Below are positions 21,967 to 29,817 of a stretch of DNA of 33,075 nt, piece by piece (the stretch's first letter is position 1; every line of letters starts with the position of its first letter). The notes under the pieces were generated by a model. The model did not search any database and was not told the DNA's origin. It saw nothing but the letters and a program-made list of their open reading frames with translations. The DNA comes from Oscillospiraceae bacterium (GTDB taxonomy: Bacteria > Bacillota > Clostridia > Oscillospirales > Oscillospiraceae). The translations under genes and the position numbers were made by a program. Location of the stretch: NCBI GenBank assembly GCA_017435615.1, contig JAFSET010000024.1, positions 1-33,075 on the forward strand, given 5' to 3'.

Positions 21967-24318
21967 TTATTTTTTCTTTAGTTTACTTTTCAAGAAGCTC
22001 CACAGACGGTCCCATTGCTCAAACAGCCGTTGCAGGGCATAGAACACCGTCGGTGCCATGATCAGTGCCGACAGCAGCACAAGATAGGAACGGCTGTCGC
22101 TGATAGTCAGCTCAAAGGGCGCACCCAGCAGGGTGAAGCTGCCAAGCAGGGCAATGGCCATAGCGCCCCAAATCAGCTTGCGGAACAGATCGAAGGGTAC
22201 GGATACCTTATACAGTACCATCAGGCCTACCAGTGCCAGCACCGCTGTGCAGACTGTGGCGGAGTCGCCCATAGGAAGCTGGAAGCTGATCATCATTACG
22301 TGGGTGATCAGCACGACGATCAGGTCTGTCAGGCCGCCGGGCAAAGCTTGCCGCAGCACCGTGGGCAGGAATTTGCCCCGTACACGCTCATAGTTTGGCT
22401 CCATTGCCAGGAAAAATCCCGGCACACCAATGGTCAGGGCGGAGATCACGCTCAGGTGGAAGGGCATAAAGGGATAGGCCCAACCGGTGAACAGGCAAAC
22501 CAAGGCCAAACACAGGGAGAAGATATTCTTGACCAGGAACAGGGATGCCGCGCGCTGGATGTTGTTGATCACCCGGCGGCCCTCGTTGACGATCTGGGGC
22601 ATTGCGGCAAAATCCGACTGGGTCAGCACAAGCTGGGCCACCTGACTGGCTGCCCGGGCACCGCTGGCCATTGCTACGCCGCAGTCTGCCTGTCGCATTG
22701 CCAGCACGTCGTTCACGCCGTCACCGGTCATGGCTACTGTATGTCCTTGCTGCTTCAGTGCAAAAATAAGCTGCTTTTTGATCTCCGGGGTCACCCGGCC
22801 AAATACCGTATATTCGGCTGCCGCATGGCTGATCTGCTCCGGGGTTTGCAGAGTACCGGCATCTACAAAGGCCTCAGCGTCGGGAATACCGGCCCGGTTG
22901 GCTACCTCGGATACCGTCACCGGGTTGTCACCGGAGATCACCTTCACCGTAACCCCTTGCTGCTTGAAAAAGCCAAAGGTCTCCGGGGCGGTTTGCCGAA
23001 TTCGGTTGGTCAGCAGGATCAGGGCCAGGGGCTGCGGCTTTTCAGGCCGATCCGGCTGTGGAAGCCGGTCATACCTTGCTACCAATAACACCCGGTACCC
23101 TTTGGAGGACCACTGGGTCACAGTGCTTTGAAGCTCCTCAAAGTACTGGCCCATCAGGATCTCCGGCGCACCCACCAGGAAGCTGCCCCGGTCCTCAAAA
23201 ACGCCGCCGCTGTATTTGTATTTGGAGTCGAAGGGAATATAAGCAGTGCAGTTCCACGTGCTCTGCCCGCAAAACAGCTCGGAGATGGCCCGGGCGGTGT
23301 CGTTGTCCGGTTCCCGGCTGCCGTACAGGGCAGTCAAAAGCTGTTCCAAATAGTCATAGTCACACCCATCTAAGGGCAAAACGTGCTCTGCGATCATGGC
23401 AGGCTCCGTAATAGTGCCGGTTTTGTCCACGCACAGCACATCCACCCGGGCCAGTGCCTCAATGCAGTTCATATCCTGCACCAGAACCTGTGCCTTTGTC
23501 AGCTTCAGGGCAGAAACCGCCATAGCTACACTGGTCAGCAGATACAGGCCCTCCGGGATCATACCCACCAGGGCTGCCACCGTAGCTTCCGCACTGGTCT
23601 GCACCCCAAGCTGCAAAATCTTAAATTCCTGATAAAACAGCATCAGGCCCACCGGGATCAAAATCATGCCCATTACCCAGATCAGCTTGTCCAGGGCGCG
23701 CATCATTTCGGACTTTGCTGCCCGGGGATCGGCCTTGGCCTCCCGGGCCAATTTGGCGGCAAAGGCGTTGTCACCAACCTGAGTGAGCTGTGCCACACCC
23801 CGCCCGGAAACCACAAAGCTGCCGGATAAAAGCTGGGAGCCGGGCTGCTTTTCCACTGCATCGGCCTCACCGGTCAGCAGACTTTCATTGACCTGAACGC
23901 TGCCGCGCAGCACAACAGCATCAGCGCAGATCTGGTCTCCGGGACCAAACCGCACCACATCGTCCAGTACCAACAGGTCAGACCGCACCGGTGTCCATTG
24001 GCCGTCACGAAGGGTCTGTACCTGCTGGGCGGTCACCAATGTCAGCTTGTCCACAGCCCGTTTGGCCCGGAGCTGCTGCACGATACCAATGACGGTGTTG
24101 ATCAGCACGATCACCAAAAAAGTCATATTCTTAATACTGGAGCCGCACAGCAGCAGGATCACCGCCAGCACCGCGAAAACCAAATTGAAATAGGTCAGGC
24201 AGTGCTCTAATATGATCTGTTTTTCTGTTTTTCCGGATTTTGCGGTGGTAATATTGCTTTGTCCTGCCTGCTGCCGCTGCAGGACCTGGCTTTGTGAAAG
24301 ACCGTGATATTCCTCCAC
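21967..24318 (-). CDS. Cation-translocating P-type ATPase (HAD superfamily, CtpE-like)
   Basis: A 783-residue membrane pump. Motifs in order: actuator loop VNESLLTGEAD (about residue 143), fourth-helix GMIPEGLYLLTS (about 250), phosphorylation site CVDKTGTIT (about residue 300), and the hinge MTGDGVNDVLAMRQADCG (about 545). The C-terminal third has about six hydrophobic helices. The absence of an N-terminal heavy-metal domain and of a CPC helix argues against copper or zinc transport. The PEGL helix and short length resemble CtpE-like pumps, some of which move calcium. The ion is not determined. It uses a GTG start (24316-24318) with GGGGGG about 8 bp upstream, and follows the MATE gene by 27 bp on the same strand. 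Confidence 0.88.
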   Translation of the reverse strand: MEEYHGLSQSQVLQRQQAGQSNITTAKSGKTEKQIILEHCLTYFNLVFAVLAVILLLCGSSIKNMTFLVIVLINTVIGIVQQLRAKRAVDKLTLVTAQQVQTLRDGQWTPVRSDLLVLDDVVRFGPGDQICADAVVLRGSVQVNESLLTGEADAVEKQPGSQLLSGSFVVSGRGVAQLTQVGDNAFAAKLAREAKADPRAAKSEMMRALDKLIWVMGMILIPVGLMLFYQEFKILQLGVQTSAEATVAALVGMIPEGLYLLTSVAMAVSALKLTKAQVLVQDMNCIEALARVDVLCVDKTGTITEPAMIAEHVLPLDGCDYDYLEQLLTALYGSREPDNDTARAISELFCGQSTWNCTAYIPFDSKYKYSGGVFEDRGSFLVGAPEILMGQYFEELQSTVTQWSSKGYRVLLVARYDRLPQPDRPEKPQPLALILLTNRIRQTAPETFGFFKQQGVTVKVISGDNPVTVSEVANRAGIPDAEAFVDAGTLQTPEQISHAAAEYTVFGRVTPEIKKQLIFALKQQGHTVAMTGDGVNDVLAMRQADCGVAMASGARAASQVAQLVLTQSDFAAMPQIVNEGRRVINNIQRAASLFLVKNIFSLCLALVCLFTGWAYPFMPFHLSVISALTIGVPGFFLAMEPNYERVRGKFLPTVLRQALPGGLTDLIVVLITHVMMISFQLPMGDSATVCTAVLALVGLMVLYKVSVPFDLFRKLIWGAMAIALLGSFTLLGAPFELTISDSRSYLVLLSALIMAPTVFYALQRLFEQWDRLWSFLKSKLKKK

Positions 24319-24345
24319 TGCCTGTACCCCCCTTTTTTTAATCCC

Positions 24346-25776
24346 TTATAAAGTTTTGACCTTGCGCTTGTAAATGCGGCAGAAGAAGATCACCGTCAAT
24401 ACGGAGCTGACGATCTCTGCCAGAGGGAAGGACCACCATACGGCATCCACGGTGCCTGTCAGGCTCAGCAGATACGCTGCCGGAACCAGCACCACTAACT
24501 GACGGCATAATGAAGTGATGGTGGAATAAATGCCGTTGCCCAAGGCCTGAAAGCTGGCACCCAAAGCAATGCCAACTGCCGCAATGGGGAAGTGGAGACT
24601 GACGATCCGCAGGGCGCTGATGCCGAATTTCACCAGATCCTGGGATGCTGCGTCTTCAGAGGAGCCGAAGATTCCCATCAGTACATCCGGGATAGTTTGG
24701 AACACTGTCAGGCCCACCAGCATAATGGTCATAGCTGCCCCAAGGGCGTATTTTAAGGTTTTTGTGATCCGGTCAGGCTGCCGTGCGCCGTAATTGTAGG
24801 CAACGATGGAGATGGATGCGTTGTTGATGCCGAAAAGGGGCATCAGGAAGAAGCTTTGCAGACGGAAATAGATGCCGAACACCGTGGCCGGGGTCTGCCC
24901 GTAGGTGGGGGCAAAGCCCATAAAGATCTGATTCATGCAGAAGTTCATTATAGAGCCGATGGCCATCATGATCATCGAAGGAACGCCCACAGCCAAAATC
25001 TTTTTGATGATGTCCTTCTGCGGCTTAAAGTATTTCAGGGCGAACTGTACATCGTGGTTTTTGGTCAAATTGAAGATGACTGCCATAATGGCGGCAACCC
25101 ACTGACCGATCACGGTGGCAACAGCAGCACCTGCAACCTCCATCCGGGGGATATAGAAGGGGATGTTGATGCCAAACATTTGGCTCAGACCCTCAGTGCC
25201 CAAAATAAACAAAGGATCTAAAATGATATTCAGTACAGCGCCGGTGCCCTGGGTGAACAGGGTGTACACTGTCCGGCCGGAGGCCTGCAAAAGCCGTTCG
25301 CCCAGGACTTCCACGAAAATGCCCAGGGTAAACACGGTGCAGATCGTGGTGTAGCTGATGCCATAGGCGGTGGTGCGCTCGTTGGCACCAAACACGCTGT
25401 AATAGGGCTTTGTTCCAAAGAAACCGAAGAGCATAAACGCTGCCACCAGCACCATAGTCAGCATAATGCCGTTGCCGGCGGCCCGGTTGGCCTGCTTTTG
25501 ATTTCCTTCACCAAGGGATTTGCTCAGCAGACTGTTCATACCAACCGCAATACCGGTGGCACAGCCGATCTGCAGATTTTGAATGGGGAAGGCAAAGGAC
25601 AGGGCGGTTACCGCATCGGTGGAAACCAGGGATACGAAATAGCTGTCCACCACATTGTACAGCGCCTGCACCAGCATAGAAAGTGCCAAAGGCAGCGCCA
25701 TGGTAAACAGCAGCCTGCCCACCGGCATAGTACGCATTTTGTTCTCCCGACTGTCGGGAATTTTTCTTTCTGACAC
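24346..25776 (-). CDS. MATE-family efflux transporter
   Basis: A 476-residue membrane protein with twelve predicted helices. The N-terminal LPLALSMLVQALYNVVDSYFVS and the mirrored GVPSMIMMAIGSIMNFCMNQIF at the start of the second half are typical of MATE proteins, which export drugs or metabolites in exchange for Na+ or H+. The first possible start is GTG 25776 (MSERKIPD), with AAGGA about 12 bp upstream. An alternative is ATG at residue 14 (25737) with GGGAG 7 bp upstream; the family motif begins after both. A short palindrome (ATTCCCGAC / GTCGGGAAT) lies between the two starts. It is first in an operon with the P-type ATPase. Confidence 0.9.
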   Translation of the reverse strand: MSERKIPDSRENKMRTMPVGRLLFTMALPLALSMLVQALYNVVDSYFVSLVSTDAVTALSFAFPIQNLQIGCATGIAVGMNSLLSKSLGEGNQKQANRAAGNGIMLTMVLVAAFMLFGFFGTKPYYSVFGANERTTAYGISYTTICTVFTLGIFVEVLGERLLQASGRTVYTLFTQGTGAVLNIILDPLFILGTEGLSQMFGINIPFYIPRMEVAGAAVATVIGQWVAAIMAVIFNLTKNHDVQFALKYFKPQKDIIKKILAVGVPSMIMMAIGSIMNFCMNQIFMGFAPTYGQTPATVFGIYFRLQSFFLMPLFGINNASISIVAYNYGARQPDRITKTLKYALGAAMTIMLVGLTVFQTIPDVLMGIFGSSEDAASQDLVKFGISALRIVSLHFPIAAVGIALGASFQALGNGIYSTITSLCRQLVVLVPAAYLLSLTGTVDAVWWSFPLAEIVSSVLTVIFFCRIYKRKVKTL

Positions 25777-25816
25777 TTAATTCATCATTCCTTACATATC
25801 GATCTTTAACCTTTAC

Positions 25817-25845
25817 ATTATAAAACAAAAACCGCAGAAAAGCAA
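25817..25845 (-). promoter_or_regulatory. Sigma-A promoter of the MATE-ATPase operon
   Basis: On the minus strand, TTGCTT (25840-25845), a 17-bp spacer and TATAAT (25817-25822). The mobile element begins 17 bp upstream of the -35. Confidence 0.8.
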
Positions 25846-25853
25846 CACCGGAA

Positions 25854-25862
25854 AATTGGACA
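25854..25862. repeat. Target-site duplication, left copy
   Basis: AATTGGACA directly abuts the left terminal inverted repeat; the same nine bases directly abut the right one at 27128-27136. Confidence 0.8.
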
Positions 25863-26051
25863 TTATATAGTCCAGTAATCAGTTATTATTGAAATCCACA
25901 ATTTGTGCGATACGATTTGCTAACCAATCACGCATCTTGCGTTCAGCACAACAATTTACTTATAAAACGTCAAAATCTTCACCGCGAAAAATCGAAATTT
26001 GATTTAGTTATTCGGCAGATGTGTAAATAGCAAGAAGGTGTATAGAATATC

Positions 26052-26080
26052 TTGATTTCCTTTTGCTATCAAATTATAAT
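26052..26080 (+). promoter_or_regulatory. Sigma-A promoter inside the mobile cassette
   Basis: TTGATT (26052-26057), a 17-bp spacer and perfect TATAAT (26075-26080), about 38 bp before the zinc-ribbon gene. Confidence 0.85.
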
Positions 26081-26118
26081 AGAGTTAGACAAACTTGAAT
26101 TTGACAGGGGGAAAGAAA

Positions 26119-26364
26119 ATGAAGTGCCCTAAATGCGGAAAAGATATGATACTGGGAGAGCTTGCCAATCATCGTGGAGATACGTCTTTTTATTGGCTAC
26201 CGCAGTCTTTTATAGATAAGCATTGGGCTTTTCCGTATAATCACACAAAGAAAACCATTGAAAATGAAGGTGGAATGATTATCAAGGCCAATAGCAAGGT
26301 TAATCAAGTATCAGTTTGCTATGGGTGTAAAGAGTGTAATGTAATCGTGGTGGATTGTAATTAG
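26119..26364 (+). CDS. Small zinc-ribbon protein (DUF6487-like)
   Basis: An 81-residue protein with two cysteine pairs, CPKCGK at residues 3-8 and CYGCKEC near the C-terminus, that would bind one zinc ion. YWLP and a strongly basic middle lie between them. It resembles small PF20097/DUF6487-type zinc-ribbon proteins, whose function is not known; the family match is from memory of the pattern. Start at ATG 26119 with AGGGGG 8 bp upstream; an earlier in-frame codon at 26095 lies upstream of that site. It is the first passenger gene of the mobile cassette, 26 bp ahead of the phosphatidyltransferase gene, and is visibly richer in A and T than the chromosomal neighbours. Confidence 0.75.
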   Translation: MKCPKCGKDMILGELANHRGDTSFYWLPQSFIDKHWAFPYNHTKKTIENEGGMIIKANSKVNQVSVCYGCKECNVIVVDCN

Positions 26365-26390
26365 ACAAATTCCAATTTGTAGGTGAACAG

Positions 26391-26897
26391 ATGACGAAGC
26401 ATATTGCAAATATACTCACGGGTTGTCGTATTTTCGGCAGTATTTTGTTGCTGTTCTTTCCTGCTTTTTCTTTCGTTTTTAATATCACATATCTTCTATG
26501 CGGTTTTAGTGATATTGTAGATGGAACAATCGCCAGAAAGACAAACAGTACCAGCAAGTTTGGAAGCCAACTGGACACGATTGCTGACCTCATTTTTGTA
26601 GTGGTATCTTTGTTTAAGTTGTTGCCTGCAATCCATATTCCACTATGGTTATTGATATGGGGTGGTGTGGTTGCGGTTATCAAAATCAGTAATATCATAT
26701 GGGGATATGTTTCTAAAAACCAGTTTATAGCCTTGCATACGATTATGAACAAAGCAACGGGACTACTGCTGTTCCTATTGCCTTTGACAATATCCTTTGT
26801 GGAATTGAAATACACTGCCATAGTTGTTTGCTCTATTGCAACATTTTCCGCAATTCAAGAAGGGTTTTATATTATTACAGATAGTGGACCCAAGTAA
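26391..26897 (+). CDS. CDP-alcohol phosphatidyltransferase family protein
   Basis: A 168-residue membrane enzyme. It carries the full family signature D-x2-DG-x2-AR-x8-G-x3-D-x3-D as SDIVDGTIARKTNSTSKFGS followed by QLDTIAD (about residues 41-66), so catalysis is likely intact. The rest is hydrophobic, with about five to six membrane helices. Family members transfer a phosphatidyl or phospho-alcohol group from a CDP donor to an alcohol (phosphatidylglycerol phosphate, phosphatidylinositol or cardiolipin synthesis); the acceptor here is unknown. Start at ATG 26391, with AGGTG upstream. It is the second passenger gene of the mobile cassette, and its AT-rich codons suggest a foreign source. Confidence 0.87.
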   Translation: MTKHIANILTGCRIFGSILLLFFPAFSFVFNITYLLCGFSDIVDGTIARKTNSTSKFGSQLDTIADLIFVVVSLFKLLPAIHIPLWLLIWGGVVAVIKISNIIWGYVSKNQFIALHTIMNKATGLLLFLLPLTISFVELKYTAIVVCSIATFSAIQEGFYIITDSGPK

Positions 26898-26920
26898 TCC
26901 AATTCCAATATGTCGAACTG

Positions 26921-26954
26921 TAAAATCGGCACCCACTCAGGGCGCCGATTTTAT
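26921..26954 (+). terminator. Terminator of the mobile cassette transcript
   Basis: TAAAATCGGC-ACCC and GGGC-GCCGATTTTA pair with one mismatch around ACTCA, ending in TTTTATAT. It lies 24 bp after the phosphatidyltransferase stop. Confidence 0.8.
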
Positions 26955-27127
26955 ATGTTAGGCACAAAAAGCAGTATTTTCGCGGTAAAGGTAGCAGTCA
27001 AAACGGTGCATTTCACCCAGTCAATGGTAAAAAACACTGTTTTATAGGGGGAATTACATCGTTTTAGGTTGCTTATGGGGCATATTTTGAACAAATATCA
27101 GCTTCAACTACTAACTGGACTATATAA

Positions 27128-27136
27128 AATTGGACA
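27128..27136. repeat. Target-site duplication, right copy
   Basis: AATTGGACA directly follows the right terminal inverted repeat, matching 25854-25862 exactly. Confidence 0.8.
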
Positions 27137-27150
27137 AGCTTGGGGTCAAG

Positions 27151-27423
27151 CTACTGCCACAGCCGGACATAAAGCACCATCAGCAGGATGATCTGCGCCA
27201 CCAGTATGACAGGCAGACCCACAAAAAATTTAGGATGCTTTGTCTTGTGGCGGAACAGCCGCATACCCAAAATACAGCCCAGGCTTCCGCCTAAGAGGCC
27301 GATGCCCATCAAGGTGGCTTCCGGAATTCGCCATTGGTTTTTTTGTGCTTTTATTTTATCGGCAAGCATAAAAAGCAGGCCTAATGCATTGATTACTATC
27401 AGGTAGTATATGAGAATATCCAT
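27151..27423 (-). CDS. DUF1294 membrane protein
   Basis: A 90-residue protein with three or four hydrophobic stretches. DKIKAQKNQWRIPEATLM, LLGGSLGCILGM and FRHKTKHPKF are the three conserved blocks of DUF1294 proteins. The function is unknown. The start has AAAGGGTC 6 bp upstream. It is divergent from the lipoprotein gene, with only 28 bp between the two start codons. The mobile cassette ends 14 bp beyond its stop codon, so the insertion did not damage it. Confidence 0.85.
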   Translation of the reverse strand: MDILIYYLIVINALGLLFMLADKIKAQKNQWRIPEATLMGIGLLGGSLGCILGMRLFRHKTKHPKFFVGLPVILVAQIILLMVLYVRLWQ

Positions 27424-27451
27424 AATGACCCTTTCTGAAGGAGGAATGGCA

Positions 27452-27976
27452 GTGCGCAGATTGTTGTTGGTGTGCTTGACGGTGTTGCTGTTGACGGGGT
27501 GCAGCCAGCCGGAAAGCTATGAAACCGTGATGGACCAGGTGCTCACACCGGTGCAGCATCGTCCTATGCAGCCGGTGATGGAGCTGCCGGGGGATGCGGT
27601 GGAGCAGGTGTTCAGCGAGAATTCTGACCGGAAGGTCTATTTTTGTGATGGCTTTACCTTAACTCTGGATACCTACCCTTCCGGGGACCTGGAAAAGACT
27701 TTGCGGCGGACCACCGGCTTTCCAAAAGAACAACTGGATTTGATTGCAACAGAAAAAGCCGGTGTTAAGCACTATGTTTGTGCCTGGAGTGCTGCCGGTG
27801 GAGAAGGGGAGCAGGTCTGCAGAATGTGCCTGCTGGATGACGGAAACTACCACTATGTACTTACGGCTGTGGCACCGGCAGAGCAGGCCGGAGAACTGGT
27901 CCAGGGGGTATGGAAGCAGGTGTTTGCCTCCTTCCGGCTGATGGCACCGGAGGATGTGGTCAATAGTGGCTCATAG
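27452..27976 (+). CDS. Hypothetical lipoprotein
   Basis: A 174-residue predicted lipoprotein. The start is set at GTG 27452 (MRRLLLVCL), because AAGGAGG lies 7 bp before it; the in-frame ATG at 27446 is only 1 bp from that site. The signal peptide ends in the lipobox LLTGC with Cys17. The mature part has four more cysteines or so and no family I recognise. It overlaps the convergent WYL regulator gene by 17 bp at the 3' ends. Confidence 0.75.
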   Translation: MRRLLLVCLTVLLLTGCSQPESYETVMDQVLTPVQHRPMQPVMELPGDAVEQVFSENSDRKVYFCDGFTLTLDTYPSGDLEKTLRRTTGFPKEQLDLIATEKAGVKHYVCAWSAAGGEGEQVCRMCLLDDGNYHYVLTAVAPAEQAGELVQGVWKQVFASFRLMAPEDVVNSGS

Positions 27977-28934
27977 CCTGCTGACAAAGCTTTTTACATT
28001 CGTCGATGACCGACTGAGGGTAGAGGATTTGGGCTTTATCACCAAAGCCGATGACCCAGCTTAAAAACATAGGCGATACCGCTACCTTTACGGTGAAATT
28101 AAAATGATCCGGTCCGTCGGGAATGAGCATGGTTTCCCGGCCAAAGCGGTCAACCACCACATTGAGAAGGACCTTATGGAAGCGAAGCTTCACATCTACG
28201 GAATCTCCGGCGAACATCTGAAACAGCTTGTTGGCGTGATCGGTAAAGGCTTTGCCGGTAAGATCGGGGCAGGGGATACGCTTATCCTGGGTGATCTGCA
28301 GATCGGTCATACGGTCCACCCGGTAGGAGGTGATGCCGTGACGCTCAGAATATGCCAACAGATAGCAGTTTTCGTTGTCCTGGCACAGGCCGTAGGGACT
28401 GGCAAGATAGTGCTTTTCCCGGTAGTGCCGCTTGCCGTCCATTCCCCAGTCAAAGTACCGGAAGGTGATCTGCCGGTTTTGACTGATGGCTTCCTGAATA
28501 TCATTGACATTGTAATAAATGGTCTCATTCATGCTTTTGACCCGGCCGGAAACATACACATTTCGTTTCAGTAGTCCGGCTTCATGTTCTCCCACCTGAT
28601 CGCAAAGCTTCTCGATCAACTGCCGGGATTTGGCTTCCGTCAGGTACCGGGAGGATTGCACAGCGTCGATGAGCAGCTTCAGCTCCGGAAGCTGGAAGCT
28701 GCGGGACGCAATATAGTAGCCGCCGTTTTTTCCGGGAACGGTAATGATGTCCACGCCATACTGCTGCAAGGCAGCAATATCGGAGTAGACAGTCTTCCGA
28801 TCACAGGATATTTCCTTTTTCTTCAGCATGTCAATCAGCTCTGCGGCTCTCACGGGGTGATCCTCGTGAGAGTTTTTTTGCAGGTGGTCCAAAATGTAAA
28901 GAATTTTCAGCTTTTGATCATAGGATTTGGGCAT
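27960..28934 (-). CDS. WYL-domain transcriptional regulator (DeoR/YafY type)
   Basis: A 324-residue regulator. The N-terminal winged helix-turn-helix shows YDQKLKILYILDHLQKN, with the recognition part SCDRKTVYSDIAALQQYGVDI. A WYL domain follows (about residues 130-210, ending in RVDRMTDLQI), and then the C-terminal extension common to this group. WYL domains sense small ligands or nucleic acid. Start at ATG 28934 (MPKSYDQK), with GTGAGGTG about 7 bp upstream; the open frame extends 8 codons further to a GTG without a good site. The target is unknown; neighbours are a lipoprotein gene and the ATP synthase operon. Confidence 0.9.
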   Translation of the reverse strand: MPKSYDQKLKILYILDHLQKNSHEDHPVRAAELIDMLKKKEISCDRKTVYSDIAALQQYGVDIITVPGKNGGYYIASRSFQLPELKLLIDAVQSSRYLTEAKSRQLIEKLCDQVGEHEAGLLKRNVYVSGRVKSMNETIYYNVNDIQEAISQNRQITFRYFDWGMDGKRHYREKHYLASPYGLCQDNENCYLLAYSERHGITSYRVDRMTDLQITQDKRIPCPDLTGKAFTDHANKLFQMFAGDSVDVKLRFHKVLLNVVVDRFGRETMLIPDGPDHFNFTVKVAVSPMFLSWVIGFGDKAQILYPQSVIDECKKLCQQAMSHY

Positions 28935-28966
28935 CCGTAACACCTCACTTAAATACACTTTACAGT

Positions 28967-28972
28967 ATTATA
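28967..28972 (-). promoter_or_regulatory. Extended -10 of the WYL regulator
   Basis: On the minus strand, ATGCTATAAT gives an extended TGn and perfect TATAAT. A clear -35 is not visible. Confidence 0.55.
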
Positions 28973-29083
28973 GCATATTTTCGGTAATTGGGAAATAATA
29001 ATTTGCAGCGGAGCCTCAAACGGGCATTTTTTACGGAATTGAAGACAGCCTGTAAAGTTTTGGTAAAAATAAGAGGTTACCCC

Positions 29084-29112
29084 TTGCAACTTAACAAAAT
29101 CTTTAGTATAAT
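29084..29112 (+). promoter_or_regulatory. Promoter of the ATP synthase operon
   Basis: TTGCAA (29084-29089), a 17-bp spacer and perfect TATAAT (29107-29112), 37 bp ahead of the first gene. Confidence 0.85.
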
Positions 29113-29149
29113 AATTTGGATTTTTCAGGAAGTTTTTAGGAGGCGCACG

Positions 29150-29404
29150 GTGAAGGATATCAACTTACTGGTTTGGCTGACCCAGCTTGGACTTTCCTTT
29201 GCGTTACCCTTTGCAGGCTTTTTGCTCCTGAGCATTTGGCTGTATCGTCAGTTCAGCTTGGGGGCCTGGGTGATTGTTGCAGGTGTAGTGCTTGGCGTGT
29301 TTGGCGCTGCCGGAAGCATCAGAAGCTCCCTGAAGGCAATGGAAAAAATGTCGAAGGATGCCAAGGAGGAGAAGACTCCGGTTTCCTTTAACGAGCATAG
29401 TTAA
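29150..29404 (+). CDS. AtpZ/AtpI-family protein (putative F0F1-ATPase subunit)
   Basis: An 84-residue membrane protein with two hydrophobic helices (LVWLTQLGLSFALPFAGFLLL and AWVIVAGVVLGVFGAAGSI) and a charged C-terminal tail. This two-helix pattern at the head of an atp operon fits the AtpZ/AtpI group, proposed to help c-ring assembly or to move ions such as Mg2+. The start is GTG 29150, with AGGAGG 6 bp upstream; the open frame extends well upstream but has no binding site there. Confidence 0.8.
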   Translation: MKDINLLVWLTQLGLSFALPFAGFLLLSIWLYRQFSLGAWVIVAGVVLGVFGAAGSIRSSLKAMEKMSKDAKEEKTPVSFNEHS

Positions 29405-29414
29405 GGGGGTCAAT

Positions 29415-29810
29415 ATGGAATCCCGTAAGGTCGTTTTTCATGAGACGCTGATCATATTGATCGGTCAGCTGATTTGCATTGCTGTCATGTTCGGTGTTTA
29501 TTGGCTGTTGAAGCTGCTTACCCTGAAGGTGCTGCTTGGTGGTCTGCTGGGCGCCCTGCTCACCGTGGCGAATTTCTTCTTTATGGCTGTTACCGTGTCG
29601 TTAGCCACCGATAAGGCACAGCAGGAGGATGTTAAAGGTGGGCAGAAGCTGATGCAGAGCTCTCAGCTTTTGCGCAATATGCTTTTGTTTGTAGTGCTGA
29701 TCGCAGCAGGCGCCAGCGGCTACTTTGATATCATTGCTTTAGCGCTGCCGCTGTTGTTTGTAAGACCTATCATTACAGTGGCGGAGTTTTTCAGAAAGAA
29801 AGGAGAGTGA
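29415..29810 (+). CDS. atpI: ATP synthase subunit I (AtpI-like)
   Basis: A 131-residue protein with four hydrophobic helices, the usual topology of ATP synthase subunit I, which assists c-ring assembly and is not part of the final enzyme. The position before atpB supports this. The start is ATG 29415, with AAGGGGG just upstream. It is 10 bp after the preceding gene. The sequence family is fast-evolving, so the call rests on topology and location. Confidence 0.78.
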   Translation: MESRKVVFHETLIILIGQLICIAVMFGVYWLLKLLTLKVLLGGLLGALLTVANFFFMAVTVSLATDKAQQEDVKGGQKLMQSSQLLRNMLLFVVLIAAGASGYFDIIALALPLLFVRPIITVAEFFRKKGE

Positions 29811-29817
29811 GTGGTCT

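Larger units (their letters stand above)
25863..27127. mobile_element. Transposase-less mobile cassette with two passenger genes
   Basis: A 1265-bp AT-rich segment bounded by perfect 14-bp terminal inverted repeats, TTATATAGTCCAGT (25863-25876) and its reverse complement (27114-27127). These are immediately flanked by 9-bp direct repeats AATTGGACA. The inner sequence continues with partial symmetry (AGTT at the same offset in both ends). It holds a promoter, a zinc-ribbon gene, a CDP-alcohol phosphatidyltransferase gene and a terminator, and no transposase. This matches the definition of a mobile insertion cassette, moved in trans by a transposase elsewhere; the 9-bp duplication would fit several IS families including IS4-type. 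The non-coding parts at 25877-26051 and 26955-27113 show nothing else I can assign. Confidence 0.82.

Noticed and set aside
21967-24318. Copper or zinc P1B-type ATPase
   Set aside because: No N-terminal metal-binding CxxC domain and no CPC motif; the fourth helix has GMIPEGL instead.
25879-25956. Short minus-strand frame ending MRDWLANRIAQIVDFNNN at the left end of the cassette, as a possible transposase remnant
   Set aside because: Only about 25 codons before an upstream stop and no recognisable transposase motif; not enough to claim a relic.
26084-26400. Integron attC-like sites (GTTAGAC matches the GTTRRRY core) at the cassette genes
   Set aside because: No matching RYYYAAC partner or attC-like folded structure could be found, and the 9-bp duplications with inverted repeats explain the insertion better.
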